64,000 nt of DNA from Hyphomicrobiales bacterium (lineage in GTDB: Bacteria; Pseudomonadota; Alphaproteobacteria; Rhizobiales; Rhizobiaceae): positions 1 to 64,000 of the forward strand of contig UBJO01000009.1 in NCBI GenBank assembly GCA_900465665.1. The letters are read 5' to 3'. Below are positions 24,695 through 32,541 of the stretch, piece after piece. The notes beneath the pieces were generated by a model, which saw nothing but the letters and a program-made list of their open reading frames with translations, did not search any database and was not told where the DNA came from. The stretch's first letter is position 1; every line of letters starts with the position of its first letter. The translations under genes and the position numbers were made by a program.

Positions 24695-26635
24695 TTAAAA
24701 GCCTGCCTTCTTGAGGCCCTCTCGGTAGAGGTCCTTATGCCATTGCTCCTTGCTGGGCACTGCCGCCAGCCAGGTATCGACGTCGAAATTCGGGTTTGCC
24801 TCGCGCACGCGGCGCACAAGAATGCGTGCCTTGTCGGCATGCCCCATCATCGCCCAGCTGGCTGCCGCCAGGCGATCCGCGAGGCTCGGGTCGGACATCT
24901 GGCCGATGTAATCGATCGACGAGCCGAATTCGCCGAGCGCGTAGTTGGCGCCCGCCGCTGTCCAGAGATACATGTCTGGGGTCAGCGGGTTCAGTTCGAT
25001 CGCCCGCTCGATCTTCTGCAGCGCTATGCCGGGGCGAGAGCAATGCACCAGCGTATCGGCGTGGTCGGCGATGACGTCGGCGTAATGCGGCGCCAGCGCT
25101 TCGGCGACTTCCATCGCCTCGGCGCTCTCGTCGAAGTCGCCCTGCAACAGCTTGGCGACGCCGAATTCACGGTAGCCGTCGGCGAAGTCCGAGCGCTTCT
25201 CGATCGCCTGCCTGGAGAGGTTCTCCGCCTGCTTCAGGAGCTCGATATCGCCGCGCGCGGTGAGCAGCCACTCCTTGGAATAGGTGCGCCCCATGGCGCT
25301 CAGCGCCGGCGCGAAATCGGGGCTCGCGGCAAGCGCTGCCTTCATCTCCTTGCGCGCGCGCCGGAGGTTGGGAAGCGTCATGCGCGTCATATCGCGCTTG
25401 CCGGCGAGATAGCGGTGATAGGCCGCGGGATTGAGTTCGATATCGGCGCGCTGCTCCTCGTGGCGGGCGATTTCGCGCGAGACGGAGAGCGCGATCTGCC
25501 GCGAGATCGCGCGCTTGTCGCGCAGCAGGTCGAGGCGATGCAGGCCGAAACGTTCGGCCCAGAGAACCTGCGCGTCGTCGACGAAGATCAGCTGGGCAAA
25601 CAGCGTCACGTCATCTGCGCTGCCACTGATGCGCGTCTCCAGCACGTAGTTGACGGCCTGTCGTTCGAAGAAGGCGGCCTGCGTTTCCACGTTGTGGCCG
25701 ACCTGGACAGCAGAGTAGGGCGCGATCACGCGCAGGCTGTTGAAGGCGCAAAAACCGATGGTGATGTCCTCGATCAGCGACGAGGCGATGAGGCCCGCGT
25801 CGGGGCTGACCGATTGGTTGCTCGGTGGAAGCAGGACGAGGCGCGGGATCGCATGGGCTATGCTGCCTGCCTCGACGGACAAGCCCGCGGCCGCGCCATT
25901 GCGCGAAGGCGCTTTCGCTTCAGCCGCAACCTTGGCGCCGCCGTTACTCTTGTCGGATGCCGAGAACTTGGCGCCGCGCTCGATCGAACCGCGCCGCTTG
26001 GCGAAATAATTCTGAAGCGATTCAACGTCTTGCTCGGCATTGAAGATCTTCAGCAATAACTGCAGCGTTTCTGGATCCTGCGGCTCGGAACGGAAGAGGA
26101 TGACGGCCGCCTTGCGCAACACTTCCGCGTCGTCGCGAGTCTGAGCGTCGCCATGCGCCTCTCTCAGCGTGCGTTCGAGAAGCTCGACATGCCGGTTACC
26201 CTCATCGACGACCCAGCTTTTGAACTCCCGGCTCTGGATCTTGACCGGGCCGAGGAAGGGCTGATCGAGCAGCTTGACCAGCCGCCGCAGCCGCGCGAAC
26301 GGCGCTAACGCCTCGTCTTCCCGAATGAGCTGAATGTCCGACGTCAGCAGCGCGCGATCGATCGAGATCGTGCTGCCCTCGAAGGATACGAAGCTGGAAC
26401 CGAGGTCGCTCTGATACGCTTTCAGCCGGGAGAGCAGCTTCCGCAACGTCGTGTCGGATGCGCCGTTATCCGTCTCGCCCCACAGGAAGCGGGCGATCGT
26501 GGTTCGATAGGCCGATCCCTCGTCGAGCGTCAGCAGGTAGGCAAGCAGCAAAAGCCCCTTCTCGGGCAAGGCAATGACGCTGCCATCCTCGCCGGCCAAC
26601 CGCAGCTTTCCAAAGGTCTCCAGAACGAACGTCAT
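24695..26635 (-). CDS. SARP/OmpR-type winged-helix regulator with BTAD and TPR domains
   Basis: This is a 646-residue protein. Residues 1-95 resemble an OmpR/SARP winged helix (LPEKGLLLLAYLLT, FLWGETDNGASDTTLRKLLS) and 95-215 a BTAD-like helical region. A low-complexity linker follows (about 225-260), then a TolB/FlgO-like module (about 265-385, RLVLLPPSN to VLWAERFGL) and TPRs to the end. It lacks membrane segments. It is probably a DNA-binding activator; proteins of this type often control specialised metabolism. It is divergent from the tfuA-like gene (229 bases between) and upstream of the 72-residue peptide gene, so it is the obvious regulator of both. Confidence 0.8.
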   Translation of the reverse strand: MTFVLETFGKLRLAGEDGSVIALPEKGLLLLAYLLTLDEGSAYRTTIARFLWGETDNGASDTTLRKLLSRLKAYQSDLGSSFVSFEGSTISIDRALLTSDIQLIREDEALAPFARLRRLVKLLDQPFLGPVKIQSREFKSWVVDEGNRHVELLERTLREAHGDAQTRDDAEVLRKAAVILFRSEPQDPETLQLLLKIFNAEQDVESLQNYFAKRRGSIERGAKFSASDKSNGGAKVAAEAKAPSRNGAAAGLSVEAGSIAHAIPRLVLLPPSNQSVSPDAGLIASSLIEDITIGFCAFNSLRVIAPYSAVQVGHNVETQAAFFERQAVNYVLETRISGSADDVTLFAQLIFVDDAQVLWAERFGLHRLDLLRDKRAISRQIALSVSREIARHEEQRADIELNPAAYHRYLAGKRDMTRMTLPNLRRARKEMKAALAASPDFAPALSAMGRTYSKEWLLTARGDIELLKQAENLSRQAIEKRSDFADGYREFGVAKLLQGDFDESAEAMEVAEALAPHYADVIADHADTLVHCSRPGIALQKIERAIELNPLTPDMYLWTAAGANYALGEFGSSIDYIGQMSDPSLADRLAAASWAMMGHADKARILVRRVREANPNFDVDTWLAAVPSKEQWHKDLYREGLKKAGF

Positions 26636-26864
26636 TTCACCCCTGATAAGCCTGGTTTCCGTGGGCGCCGCCTCGTCCCAACAGGCAGTTTGTCACGATG
26701 CGCGCCGACATTCAACAGCTGCATTCGCACTTGCGAGACGCAAAGGTTGTACTATCCTCGCGCTCGGAAGCGTTCACTTTCAGCTTCTCACACTCCGCGT
26801 TTGCAAGTGAATGCGCAAAACAACGTATGGTCTTTTGGGCGCGCGAGACAAGATCGGGATAAGG

Positions 26865-27578
26865 ATGCGAGTGATCTTTGCCGGACCAACGCTCTTTGGC
26901 GCGGATCTGCCGCCCAGCGCGGATTATGAGCTGCGTCCGCCCGCAAGGCAGGGCGACGTCTATCGGGCGATCATGGATGGCGCAAACGTCATCGGCCTGA
27001 TCGACGGCATCTACGAACATGTGCCGGCCATCTGGCACAAGGAGATCCTGTTCGGGCTGTCGCGAGGTGTGCACATGTTCGGCGCCGCGAGCATGGGCGC
27101 CTTGCGCGCGGCGGAGTGCGCCTCCTTCGGAATGATCGGCATTGGTGAAATTTACCAGGGTTTCGCATCGGGCACGCTGGAAGATGATTCCGATGTCGCG
27201 CAATCGCATGCGCCGGCGGAAATGGGGTACCTTCCGCTCAGCGAGCCGCTGGTCAACGTCCGCGCGACATTATCGCGGTGTCTGGAGCTTGGCTTGGTCA
27301 CCCGAGCGGAACATGACGCTCTGCAGGCCGTTGCCCAAGACATGTTCTTCAAGGAGCGCAGCTATCGCCGGCTGGTGCGGCGGGCGCTTCAGGATACCCA
27401 GCGCGGGGAGCGCATCCTAAACCTTCTTTGCGAGAGCAACGTCAATCTGAAGCTCCAAGACGCCAAGCTTTTGATCGAGAGCGTCTCGAAGACCCCGGAT
27501 GAAAGGTTTGCGCCGACCTTCGCATGGACATTTCAGGCGACCGATTTTTGGAATGCGGAGTTTCCGGACTGGCGGTAA
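26865..27578 (+). CDS. TfuA-like protein (RiPP thioamidation partner family)
   Basis: The protein of about 237 residues begins VIFAGPTLFG and has the family hallmark GAASMGALRAAEC (about residues 69-81), both typical of TfuA core proteins first named in rhizobial trifolitoxin biosynthesis. TfuA proteins normally work with a YcaO enzyme, supplying or transferring sulfur for backbone thioamide formation. No YcaO is visible in this window. The start MRVIFAG has GGGATAAGG just upstream; an ATG 54 bases earlier is less likely. The downstream side is occupied by TA genes and IS remnants, so a partner gene may have been lost or lie elsewhere. Confidence 0.85.
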   Translation: MRVIFAGPTLFGADLPPSADYELRPPARQGDVYRAIMDGANVIGLIDGIYEHVPAIWHKEILFGLSRGVHMFGAASMGALRAAECASFGMIGIGEIYQGFASGTLEDDSDVAQSHAPAEMGYLPLSEPLVNVRATLSRCLELGLVTRAEHDALQAVAQDMFFKERSYRRLVRRALQDTQRGERILNLLCESNVNLKLQDAKLLIESVSKTPDERFAPTFAWTFQATDFWNAEFPDWR

Positions 27579-27757
27579 CAGCTACAGGCTACACAGATGC
27601 CGCAGGTGACTGGAATGTCGTTGCACTTCATCCTTGAACCTGCCCCCCTACACCACAAAACTCGATAATATATGTTATGGAACTTCAGAAGCCGAATGGC
27701 CGTGGAATGGGATGAGAACTCGCGACCGGCACGTTATGAAGTCACCGAAGGGATTGA

Positions 27758-28054
27758 TTAGAAAGGATCCCCTACCCAATCTTCATGCCTGTGCCGAATA
27801 CGGATCACGAATATGCTGCCGTCTTCAATGATGCGATACACTACAAGGTGAGCCTTGAATGGAAGAATCCTGACCGGAGGAGAGATCTCATGCCGTTTGC
27901 GCGCCATTCTCGGATTGGTGGCGATAAGCTCGAACAGGGCAAAAAGCTCATCGTGATACTGTTTGGCAATTAATGCTCCGAAGACACGGACGCCTTCCTC
28001 TGCAATGGAAATAATGTCTTCTTCCGCTTGGACCGAAAGGCTAAATGGCATCAA
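27758..28054 (-). CDS. parE: RelE/ParE-family toxin
   Basis: This 98-residue protein has the ParE fold pattern: an N-terminal strand and helix (FSLSVQAEEDIISIAEEGVR), RMARKRHEIS, then the strand HLVVYRIIEDGSIFVIRIRH and the end EDWVGDPF. ParE toxins inhibit DNA gyrase. The start overlaps the ParD stop by ATGA (28051-28054). The frame is intact, so this pair may be functional. It is the downstream gene of a two-gene operon, with a convergent tfuA-like gene beyond it. Confidence 0.88.
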   Translation of the reverse strand: MMPFSLSVQAEEDIISIAEEGVRVFGALIAKQYHDELFALFELIATNPRMARKRHEISPPVRILPFKAHLVVYRIIEDGSIFVIRIRHRHEDWVGDPF

Positions 28055-28305
28055 GCGCGTCCGCGGCTAATCTCGGCTCGAGCGGTGGCTGTAGCAAACA
28101 ACTCCTCCCCTGAACGACTCCCAACTCCGCTACTAATCCCGTCATCGACAAATCGCTGCATCTCAGCAATCTTATCCGAACGGGCTTGGTCTCTGCGGAT
28201 CAGGTCTCTGACATAATCGCTTGCATTCGAGTATCGACCCGTCTTTGCCTGTGCTTCGACCCAATCCTTCATGGGGTCCGGCAGGGATACATTCATCGTC
28301 GCCAT
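28051..28305 (-). CDS. parD: ParD-family antitoxin (ribbon-helix-helix)
   Basis: This 84-residue protein has a classic ParD N-terminal ribbon-helix-helix (TMNVSLPDPMKDWVEAQAKT, then YSNASDYVRDLIRRD) and a C-terminal toxin-binding tail. AAGGAGG lies 6 bases before the ATG. Directly upstream, GATACTCCAAGATACC (28318-28333) holds two GATAC repeats 10 bases apart, a plausible site for ParD dimers. It is expected to neutralise ParE and repress the operon. Confidence 0.9.
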   Translation of the reverse strand: MATMNVSLPDPMKDWVEAQAKTGRYSNASDYVRDLIRRDQARSDKIAEMQRFVDDGISSGVGSRSGEELFATATARAEISRGRA

Positions 28306-28576
28306 TTGAGCCTCCTTGATACTCCAAGATACCTATTAATGGCAAAGTTTGTCAAAATGACGATGATGTCACAATTGCCTTGAATCAGTCATAACCTCCG
28401 ACCCGTTGTCGAGGGCTGCTGTGATACTGAATATAAAGTAAAATAGGAATTTGGCTCGAGTTAAAACGCGCTGCCGGTTTCAGATCTCTTGGTGAAACCT
28501 GCATAAGTCACCGAGACGCGCCCGGAGTGAACAACTTTTCGCCTTCCGACACGACTGATGTGCCTCCTCGAAAAAA

Positions 28577-28876
28577 TCAACTCGCAGAAAGGGCCCCGCG
28601 CCGGCGAGTGCGCAACACGTCGCGGGCGATGGTGAGTTCGTGGGTCGGGGCGCGGATGTCGCGGGTGGCGTCGTGGAGGACGAGGTCCTCGAGCTGGACG
28701 AGTTCGCCGTCGATCCACAGCGAGGCACAGGCGTCGGCGAAATTTTGCCGCTTGAGGAAGCCGGTGCCGACCGGTGAGCGAGCGATGCACTCGTCGAGAC
28801 GGGTGATGGCGACGGCCGCATCAAAAGCCGGCCGCATCAAGTTTGAAATGCTGATTTTCTCGAGATCGCAAGCCAT
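28577..28876 (-). pseudogene. N-terminal remnant of an RHE_PE00001/DUF1612-family protein
   Basis: The frame from MACDLEKIS reads about 90 residues typical of this rhizobial plasmid family (AITRLDECIARSPVGTGFLK, FADACASLWIDGELVQLEDL, RAPTHELTIARDVLRTRRR). It then diverges and stops at 28577. Full-length members are several hundred residues long, so most of the gene, including the C-terminal DNA-binding part, is missing. The break is not marked by a recognisable IS end. Its presence supports a rhizobial plasmid or chromid origin. Confidence 0.7.
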
Positions 28877-28967
28877 TGCAATCATGGTAAATGATTTCGA
28901 AGGGAACGCTATCAGAATATTGTAATTCCTCACATGGTATGATCGCTGGTTGGCGCGTTCTAACATA

Positions 28968-28986
28968 CGATAAGTAATGCTTATCG
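28968..28986. promoter_or_regulatory. Inverted repeat CGATAAG-N5-CTTATCG
   Basis: Seven-base arms, exact reverse complements, are separated by TAATG. The site lies between the DUF1612-family remnant (minus strand) and the antitoxin gene at 29066 (plus strand). The ATAAG/CTTAT arrangement resembles LysR-type or small repressor sites. No regulator can be assigned. It could have controlled either flanking gene. Confidence 0.4.
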
Positions 28987-29065
28987 GAAGTGAGCAGGCC
29001 AACCGCTCGACCAGCCTCGCGGAGGCGCCTATTTTGTTCGGAAAGCTAACATTGAGGCCGTGCCG

Positions 29066-29305
29066 ATGACGACCACCGTCAAGATTTCCGACGCGAAACC
29101 CCATCTCTCTGACCTGCTCGCCCGCGTTGAGGCCGGCGAAGACTTTGTGATCGCCCGTGGCAATGATCCAATCGCCCACGTCACCCGCATGCGTAAGGAG
29201 AACGGCTTGCAATTGCTGCTCGCCGAAGTCCGTGCTGCGCGCCTGAAGGCAGCGCCTTCCAATCATGACGAAATTCTCTCCTGGCGCGACGAAGGCCGGC
29301 GCTGA
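29066..29305 (+). CDS. Phd/YefM-family antitoxin
   Basis: This 79-residue protein has the Phd signature (TVKISDAKPHLSDLLARVEA, DFVIARGNDPIAHVTRM) and a C-terminal toxin-binding tail ending ILSWRDEGRR. Such antitoxins pair with VapC PIN-domain toxins in this arrangement. GAGG 8 bases upstream supports ATG 29066 over a GTG six bases earlier. The frame is intact but the following toxin gene is broken. It overlaps the toxin start (TGATG at 29303-29307). Confidence 0.88.
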   Translation: MTTTVKISDAKPHLSDLLARVEAGEDFVIARGNDPIAHVTRMRKENGLQLLLAEVRAARLKAAPSNHDEILSWRDEGRR

Positions 29306-29525
29306 TGTCGTTTGTCATCAACGCCTCGATGGCGGCCGCCTGGCTGTTGCCGGAAGAGTTTTCCGATTCGGCCGAGGCGGTGGTCGCCACCATCGACGCC
29401 CCCCTGCCCTGTACCCTCGCTCTTCTTCTTCGAGATCCGCAACATTCTGGCGATGTCCGAACGCCGCGGGAATTGACACAAGGAGAGCAGGAGCCTTCCT
29501 TGGCGCCAGTCAGTTGCTCCAGAGA
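29305..29525 (+). pseudogene. vapC-type PIN-domain toxin, frameshifted and truncated
   Basis: The first 35 codons read as a VapC start (MSFVINASMAAAWLLPEEFS, with an Asn at the usual first Asp position). The frame then jumps: the next homologous segment (VPSLFFFEIRNILAMSERRG) lies in another frame from about 29411, and a third piece (GAFLGASQLL) is shifted again near 29490. The C-terminal half with the remaining PIN acidic residues is gone. The 225-bp repeat begins about 110 bases further on. The toxin is certainly inactive. Confidence 0.7.
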
Positions 29526-29633
29526 GAGATGATCGCAGCGTGCTACAATTATGCCTTTCCGCCGAAGAGCCGTCCGAAATCTTGCTGGACGATGGTGGAT
29601 CGACCAATTTTTACGCGCGGACACAGGCCTGCC

Positions 29634-29858
29634 CGAAATGATCTAGGAGCAATTAGTCACGGCAATGATTGCCAGCCTGATGCTGAGTGGGCTTGGCTTC
29701 CAAGGAACTATCTTGTTCTCGACAATTCGGTCGCAAGGATCGTGTTTCGAGACCTGATGCCACTCTGAGCGCGCTGTTTTTTTTACAGCGGGAATACGCT
29801 TCAATAGATATCCGGCATGCTAGCCTCCTATCATGCCCAACGTGAGGTCGAGCGCCTT
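29634..29858 (+). repeat. 225-bp dispersed direct repeat, copy 1
   Basis: This segment recurs in the same orientation at 42136-42359 with about five differences: single-base changes at 29640, 29765, 29843 and 29850 and one extra T in the T-run at 29777-29784. It contains a GGCAAT-G-ATTGCC palindrome at 29661-29673 and a CGCTGT-T6-ACAGCG hairpin at 29773-29790. No conserved open frame is evident. Both boundaries are sharp: flanking DNA is unrelated beyond CGAAAT and AGCGCCTT. It follows the vapC remnant and marks the left side of the organic-acid operon segment. Confidence 0.9.
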
Positions 29859-29953
29859 GAACTGATGTGAACCGGCAACCCGTCGATCTCGCAGGATTTT
29901 AGTGACGTTCGGCTTGCACGCCTATGCAGGAATGTATCACTACGGGTGCGAAT

Positions 29954-30355
29954 TTAGGCCGTCCAATTCTCAATACGCAAACCCGGCACGCGATCAAACT
30001 CGCACCGGTTATTTGTCACCGTGATTAGTCCGCGAGAGCGCGCGTGCCCGGCTATCAGTTGGTCGTACGGCCCAATAGGCGTTCCATTTCGAGCAAGTTC
30101 AGCACGTAATTGACCAGTATGGCTGGCTGCGAGCTCATCATACGGCAATACCTCAAGACGCGCTGCGAAGCCTTCGACAACAGCCAGATTACGTTCCAGG
30201 TCCGCCGATTTTTCTGCCCCATAGATCAACTCCATCAAGCTAACTGAGCTTATGCATAGTTGACCATTATGGCGATTGAACGCATCCCGCACGTGTTGTG
30301 GCTTGTTCTTGATCGTGAAAATGCAGATGTTGGTATCAAGCATGTATTTCAGCAT
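29954..30355 (-). CDS. vapC: VapC-family PIN-domain toxin ribonuclease
   Basis: This 133-residue PIN-domain protein keeps the catalytic acidic residues: Asp in YMLDTNICIF, Glu in SVSLMELIYGAE, Asp in GPYDQLIAGHA and the end region VTNNRCEFDRVPGL. It resembles VapC/MvpA-type tRNA-cleaving toxins. The start overlaps the antitoxin stop at base 30355. The frame is intact and the pair looks functional. It lies just right of the 225-bp repeat. Confidence 0.92.
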   Translation of the reverse strand: MLKYMLDTNICIFTIKNKPQHVRDAFNRHNGQLCISSVSLMELIYGAEKSADLERNLAVVEGFAARLEVLPYDELAASHTGQLRAELARNGTPIGPYDQLIAGHARSRGLITVTNNRCEFDRVPGLRIENWTA

Positions 30356-30585
30356 TAGAATGCTTCACGCTCTTGCGAGGCAGGCTGATCACGTTCGCCC
30401 ATAAAATCGGCTGTCACATCAGCTCCCTCGAACCAGCTATCCCAGACCTCACCAGCAGGTGCTATGATTCGAGTGCGTCCAACCGCTACGATATCAACAC
30501 GCTTAACATCATCCGGCAGGGCAACTGCCTTTGGCAGCCGAATCGCCTGGCTACGATTACTTTGAAATACCGCACCTTGTTCCAT
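30355..30585 (-). CDS. vapB: VapB-family antitoxin (AbrB/MazE-type)
   Basis: This 76-residue protein starts MEQGAVFQSNRSQAIRLPKA, the swapped-hairpin AbrB/VapB DNA-binding fold, and ends with a toxin-binding tail (ADFMGERDQP). AAGGAG seven bases upstream fixes this start; a methionine six codons earlier lacks a site. It should repress its own promoter through the inverted repeats just upstream and neutralise VapC. Confidence 0.9.
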   Translation of the reverse strand: MEQGAVFQSNRSQAIRLPKAVALPDDVKRVDIVAVGRTRIIAPAGEVWDSWFEGADVTADFMGERDQPASQEREAF

Positions 30586-30610
30586 CCAATACTCCTTCAG
30601 CATCTACGTT

Positions 30611-30659
30611 TGACATATCCCAAAAGATATCTTCGGATCTGGATATGTCAATGGGATAT
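30611..30659. promoter_or_regulatory. vapBC operator inverted repeats
   Basis: TGACATATCC (30611-30620) and GGATATGTCA (30641-30650) are exact 10-base inverted arms with a 20-base spacer. A second pair, ATATCCC (30615-30621) and GGGATAT (30653-30659), overlaps them. They lie 26 bases upstream of the vapB start and suit cooperative binding by the VapBC complex. Confidence 0.65.
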
Positions 30660-30999
30660 ACACAGAGATCTCTCCAGAATGTGCGCCTTATTTTACCTTG
30701 AAGGGATATGGACATACGCCCTGCAGCTCTTCATCTATGATTCACTGGAACTTTCGGGCCTTCACCTTCAACGTATCGATGTAAAGATCGCACACGACCA
30801 TCTCGCGCATTTGACCGGCCTCGAAGCACTGCGTCGATCAGCACCTCCTCCATGTGGAGACTCGTTACGCCCTGCCCGCCGGCAGCTTGTATTCGGTATC
30901 GCTATCGGCCAGCCGTGAAAGACCGCTCAGATAGATCGCACAGCTGTCGCGCCACCAAATGTCTCTTCACTTGCCGCGGCGTCGGACCATTGCTCGCCA

Positions 31000-31420
31000 T
31001 CATTAAGGATACAAGAACTATTCGCCTACGCTTTCGAACAGCGTCGGCCTTCGCCGAGGCCAAGGACCGGCAGGCGGCCATCAGTCAAGCGACCTATTTC
31101 AATTGGCGCAGGAACTATGCTGGGCTTCTGCCCGACGATATCCGCCGATTGAAAACTCTGGAAGATGAGAATTCCAGGCTAAAGAAGATCGTCGCCGATC
31201 TGACACTGGACTGCGAGATCTTGCAGGAGCTGATCCGCCAAAAGCTCTGAGGCCCGTCCGACAACGCAAGCTGATCGACTATATGCTGGTAAATTGGAGC
31301 ATCTCAACCCGACGGGCCTACAAGGTTCTTAGGCTCGACACGTCGACCTATTACAAATCCCGCCGTACCGGACAGGCCCCACTTTAACGACGCATCAGGG
31401 AGATTTGCGAGCCGCGCGTA
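31000..31420 (+). pseudogene. IS3-family transposase remnant (orfA end and orfB start)
   Basis: The frame ending at 31250 encodes an OrfA tail: AISQATYFNWRRNYAG, IRRLKTLEDENSRLKKIVAD, then a leucine-zipper-like end ELIRQKL. Immediately after, a second frame reads like the start of OrfB (RPVRQRKLIDYMLVNWSIST, then STYYKSRR) but hits TAA at about 31385 and degenerates. The catalytic DDE part is absent. The left end is unclear: about 390 bases from 30604 hold only the vapBC promoter and no recognisable gene. Confidence 0.7.
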
Positions 31421-31851
31421 CGGTATCGGTGTTGATGACAGTTCGTTCTTTTGGCGTTGCGCGTCGGCGGCCGATAGAAATCGATCGTGTTGCCGCAATT
31501 ATCAATGGCACAGTTTAGATCTGTCCATTTCCCGCGGACATTTAAATAGGTCTAATCGTACCGCCAACTCGTCGATTGGAGGCGACGCCAATGCCGGCGC
31601 CGCCGCTTCTCGATTTCAGGCGTGTATTTCTGGATCCAGCGATAGAGTGTGGAATGATCAACGGCCACGCCTCGTTCGCCCATCATCTGTTCAAGATCGC
31701 GATAGCTCACATCAAAGCGGCAAAATCCGTGAACCGCGGTCTAGATCGCTTCGCCCTGAAGATGACCTTACTTAAAAAACGCTCATCAGAACTCTCGCTG
31801 AAAATCACCGACATTTTTTTCGGTACCAAGGGATTGTTTTGCAAAAGAGCC
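31420..31851 (-). mobile_element. IS6-family insertion sequence remnant
   Basis: Minus-strand frames give IS6/IS26-type transposase text: FDVSYRDLEQMMGERGVAVD, HSTLYRWIQKYTPEIEKR, then TSWRYD, an in-frame TAG, and VRGKWTDLN with GNTIDFYRPPTRNAK. Another TAG lies upstream (before TAVHGFCRF). The outer end GGCTCTTTTGCAAAAC (31836-31851) resembles the IS6 terminal repeat and stops 5 bases before the rraA-like gene stop. The other end is cut by the IS3 remnant. It is dead, with multiple stops and no C-terminus. Confidence 0.75.
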
Positions 31852-31856
31852 GGAAA

Positions 31857-32534
31857 TCAGTCGATGAACTCACAACCAGCTTCCAGCAATGCCTTGTCGA
31901 CCCATTCGCGGTTGACGGTGCCGGCTTCGGTCTCTGCCATCTGCCTGGTTTCGGCCTCGTGCTTTTTGATCGTGGCCTTGAGGATTGCGGCCGCATCCGC
32001 CTTCGGCACTGAGACGACGCCGTCAAGATCGCCAAGGATGAGATCGCCGGGTTCGATGACCGTGCCGTTGATGGCGATCTGCAGGCCAATTTCGCCAGGT
32101 CCCGTGCGATAGGGACCTCGATGGGTGACGCCGCAGGCGAAAATCGGCACATTACGTTCCAGAAATGCTTCCGCATCGCGAATGGCGCCGTTCAGCACGA
32201 AGCCCGAGACGCCGCGGCGGATCGCATGGGCCAGCATAAGCTCGCCCATCAGTGAATTCGCCATGTCGCCGGCCGCGTCCACGACGATCACGTCGCCCGG
32301 CTGGGCCATGTCTATCGCCTTGTGCAGCATCAAATTGTCGCCAGCGCGGGTTCTGACGGTCAGCGCGGGCCCGGCGAGGGTGCCGGAGCGATGCATGGGC
32401 CGCATGCCGATACCAAGTGCGCAAATGCGCGACATGGAATCGCTGACATTGGCGACCGGCAGGACGCGGAAGCTGTCGACGAGATCCTTAGAAATTCGAT
32501 CCCAGCTCTGTTTGACGCGAAATCCGTAAGTCAT
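31857..32534 (-). CDS. RraA-family protein (aldolase/oxaloacetate decarboxylase-like)
   Basis: This 225-residue protein belongs to the RraA/HMG-aldolase family. It carries GELMLAHAIRRGVSGFVLNG followed by AIRD, the Gly-X20-Arg-Asp pattern of the divalent-metal aldolases that cleave 4-hydroxy-4-methyl-2-oxoglutarate-type substrates or decarboxylate oxaloacetate. The start MTYGFRV has GAGG overlapping the stop of the upstream gene. It is the last gene of the eight-gene operon, and an IS6 remnant abuts its stop. A pyruvate-forming cleavage step is likely. Confidence 0.88.
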   Translation of the reverse strand: MTYGFRVKQSWDRISKDLVDSFRVLPVANVSDSMSRICALGIGMRPMHRSGTLAGPALTVRTRAGDNLMLHKAIDMAQPGDVIVVDAAGDMANSLMGELMLAHAIRRGVSGFVLNGAIRDAEAFLERNVPIFACGVTHRGPYRTGPGEIGLQIAINGTVIEPGDLILGDLDGVVSVPKADAAAILKATIKKHEAETRQMAETEAGTVNREWVDKALLEAGCEFID

Positions 32535-32541
32535 GAAATCC

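Noticed and set aside
29773..29790. Intrinsic terminator in the 225-bp repeat
   Set aside because: The T-run is in the loop of the CGCTGT/ACAGCG hairpin rather than after the stem, so it is not a normal terminator.
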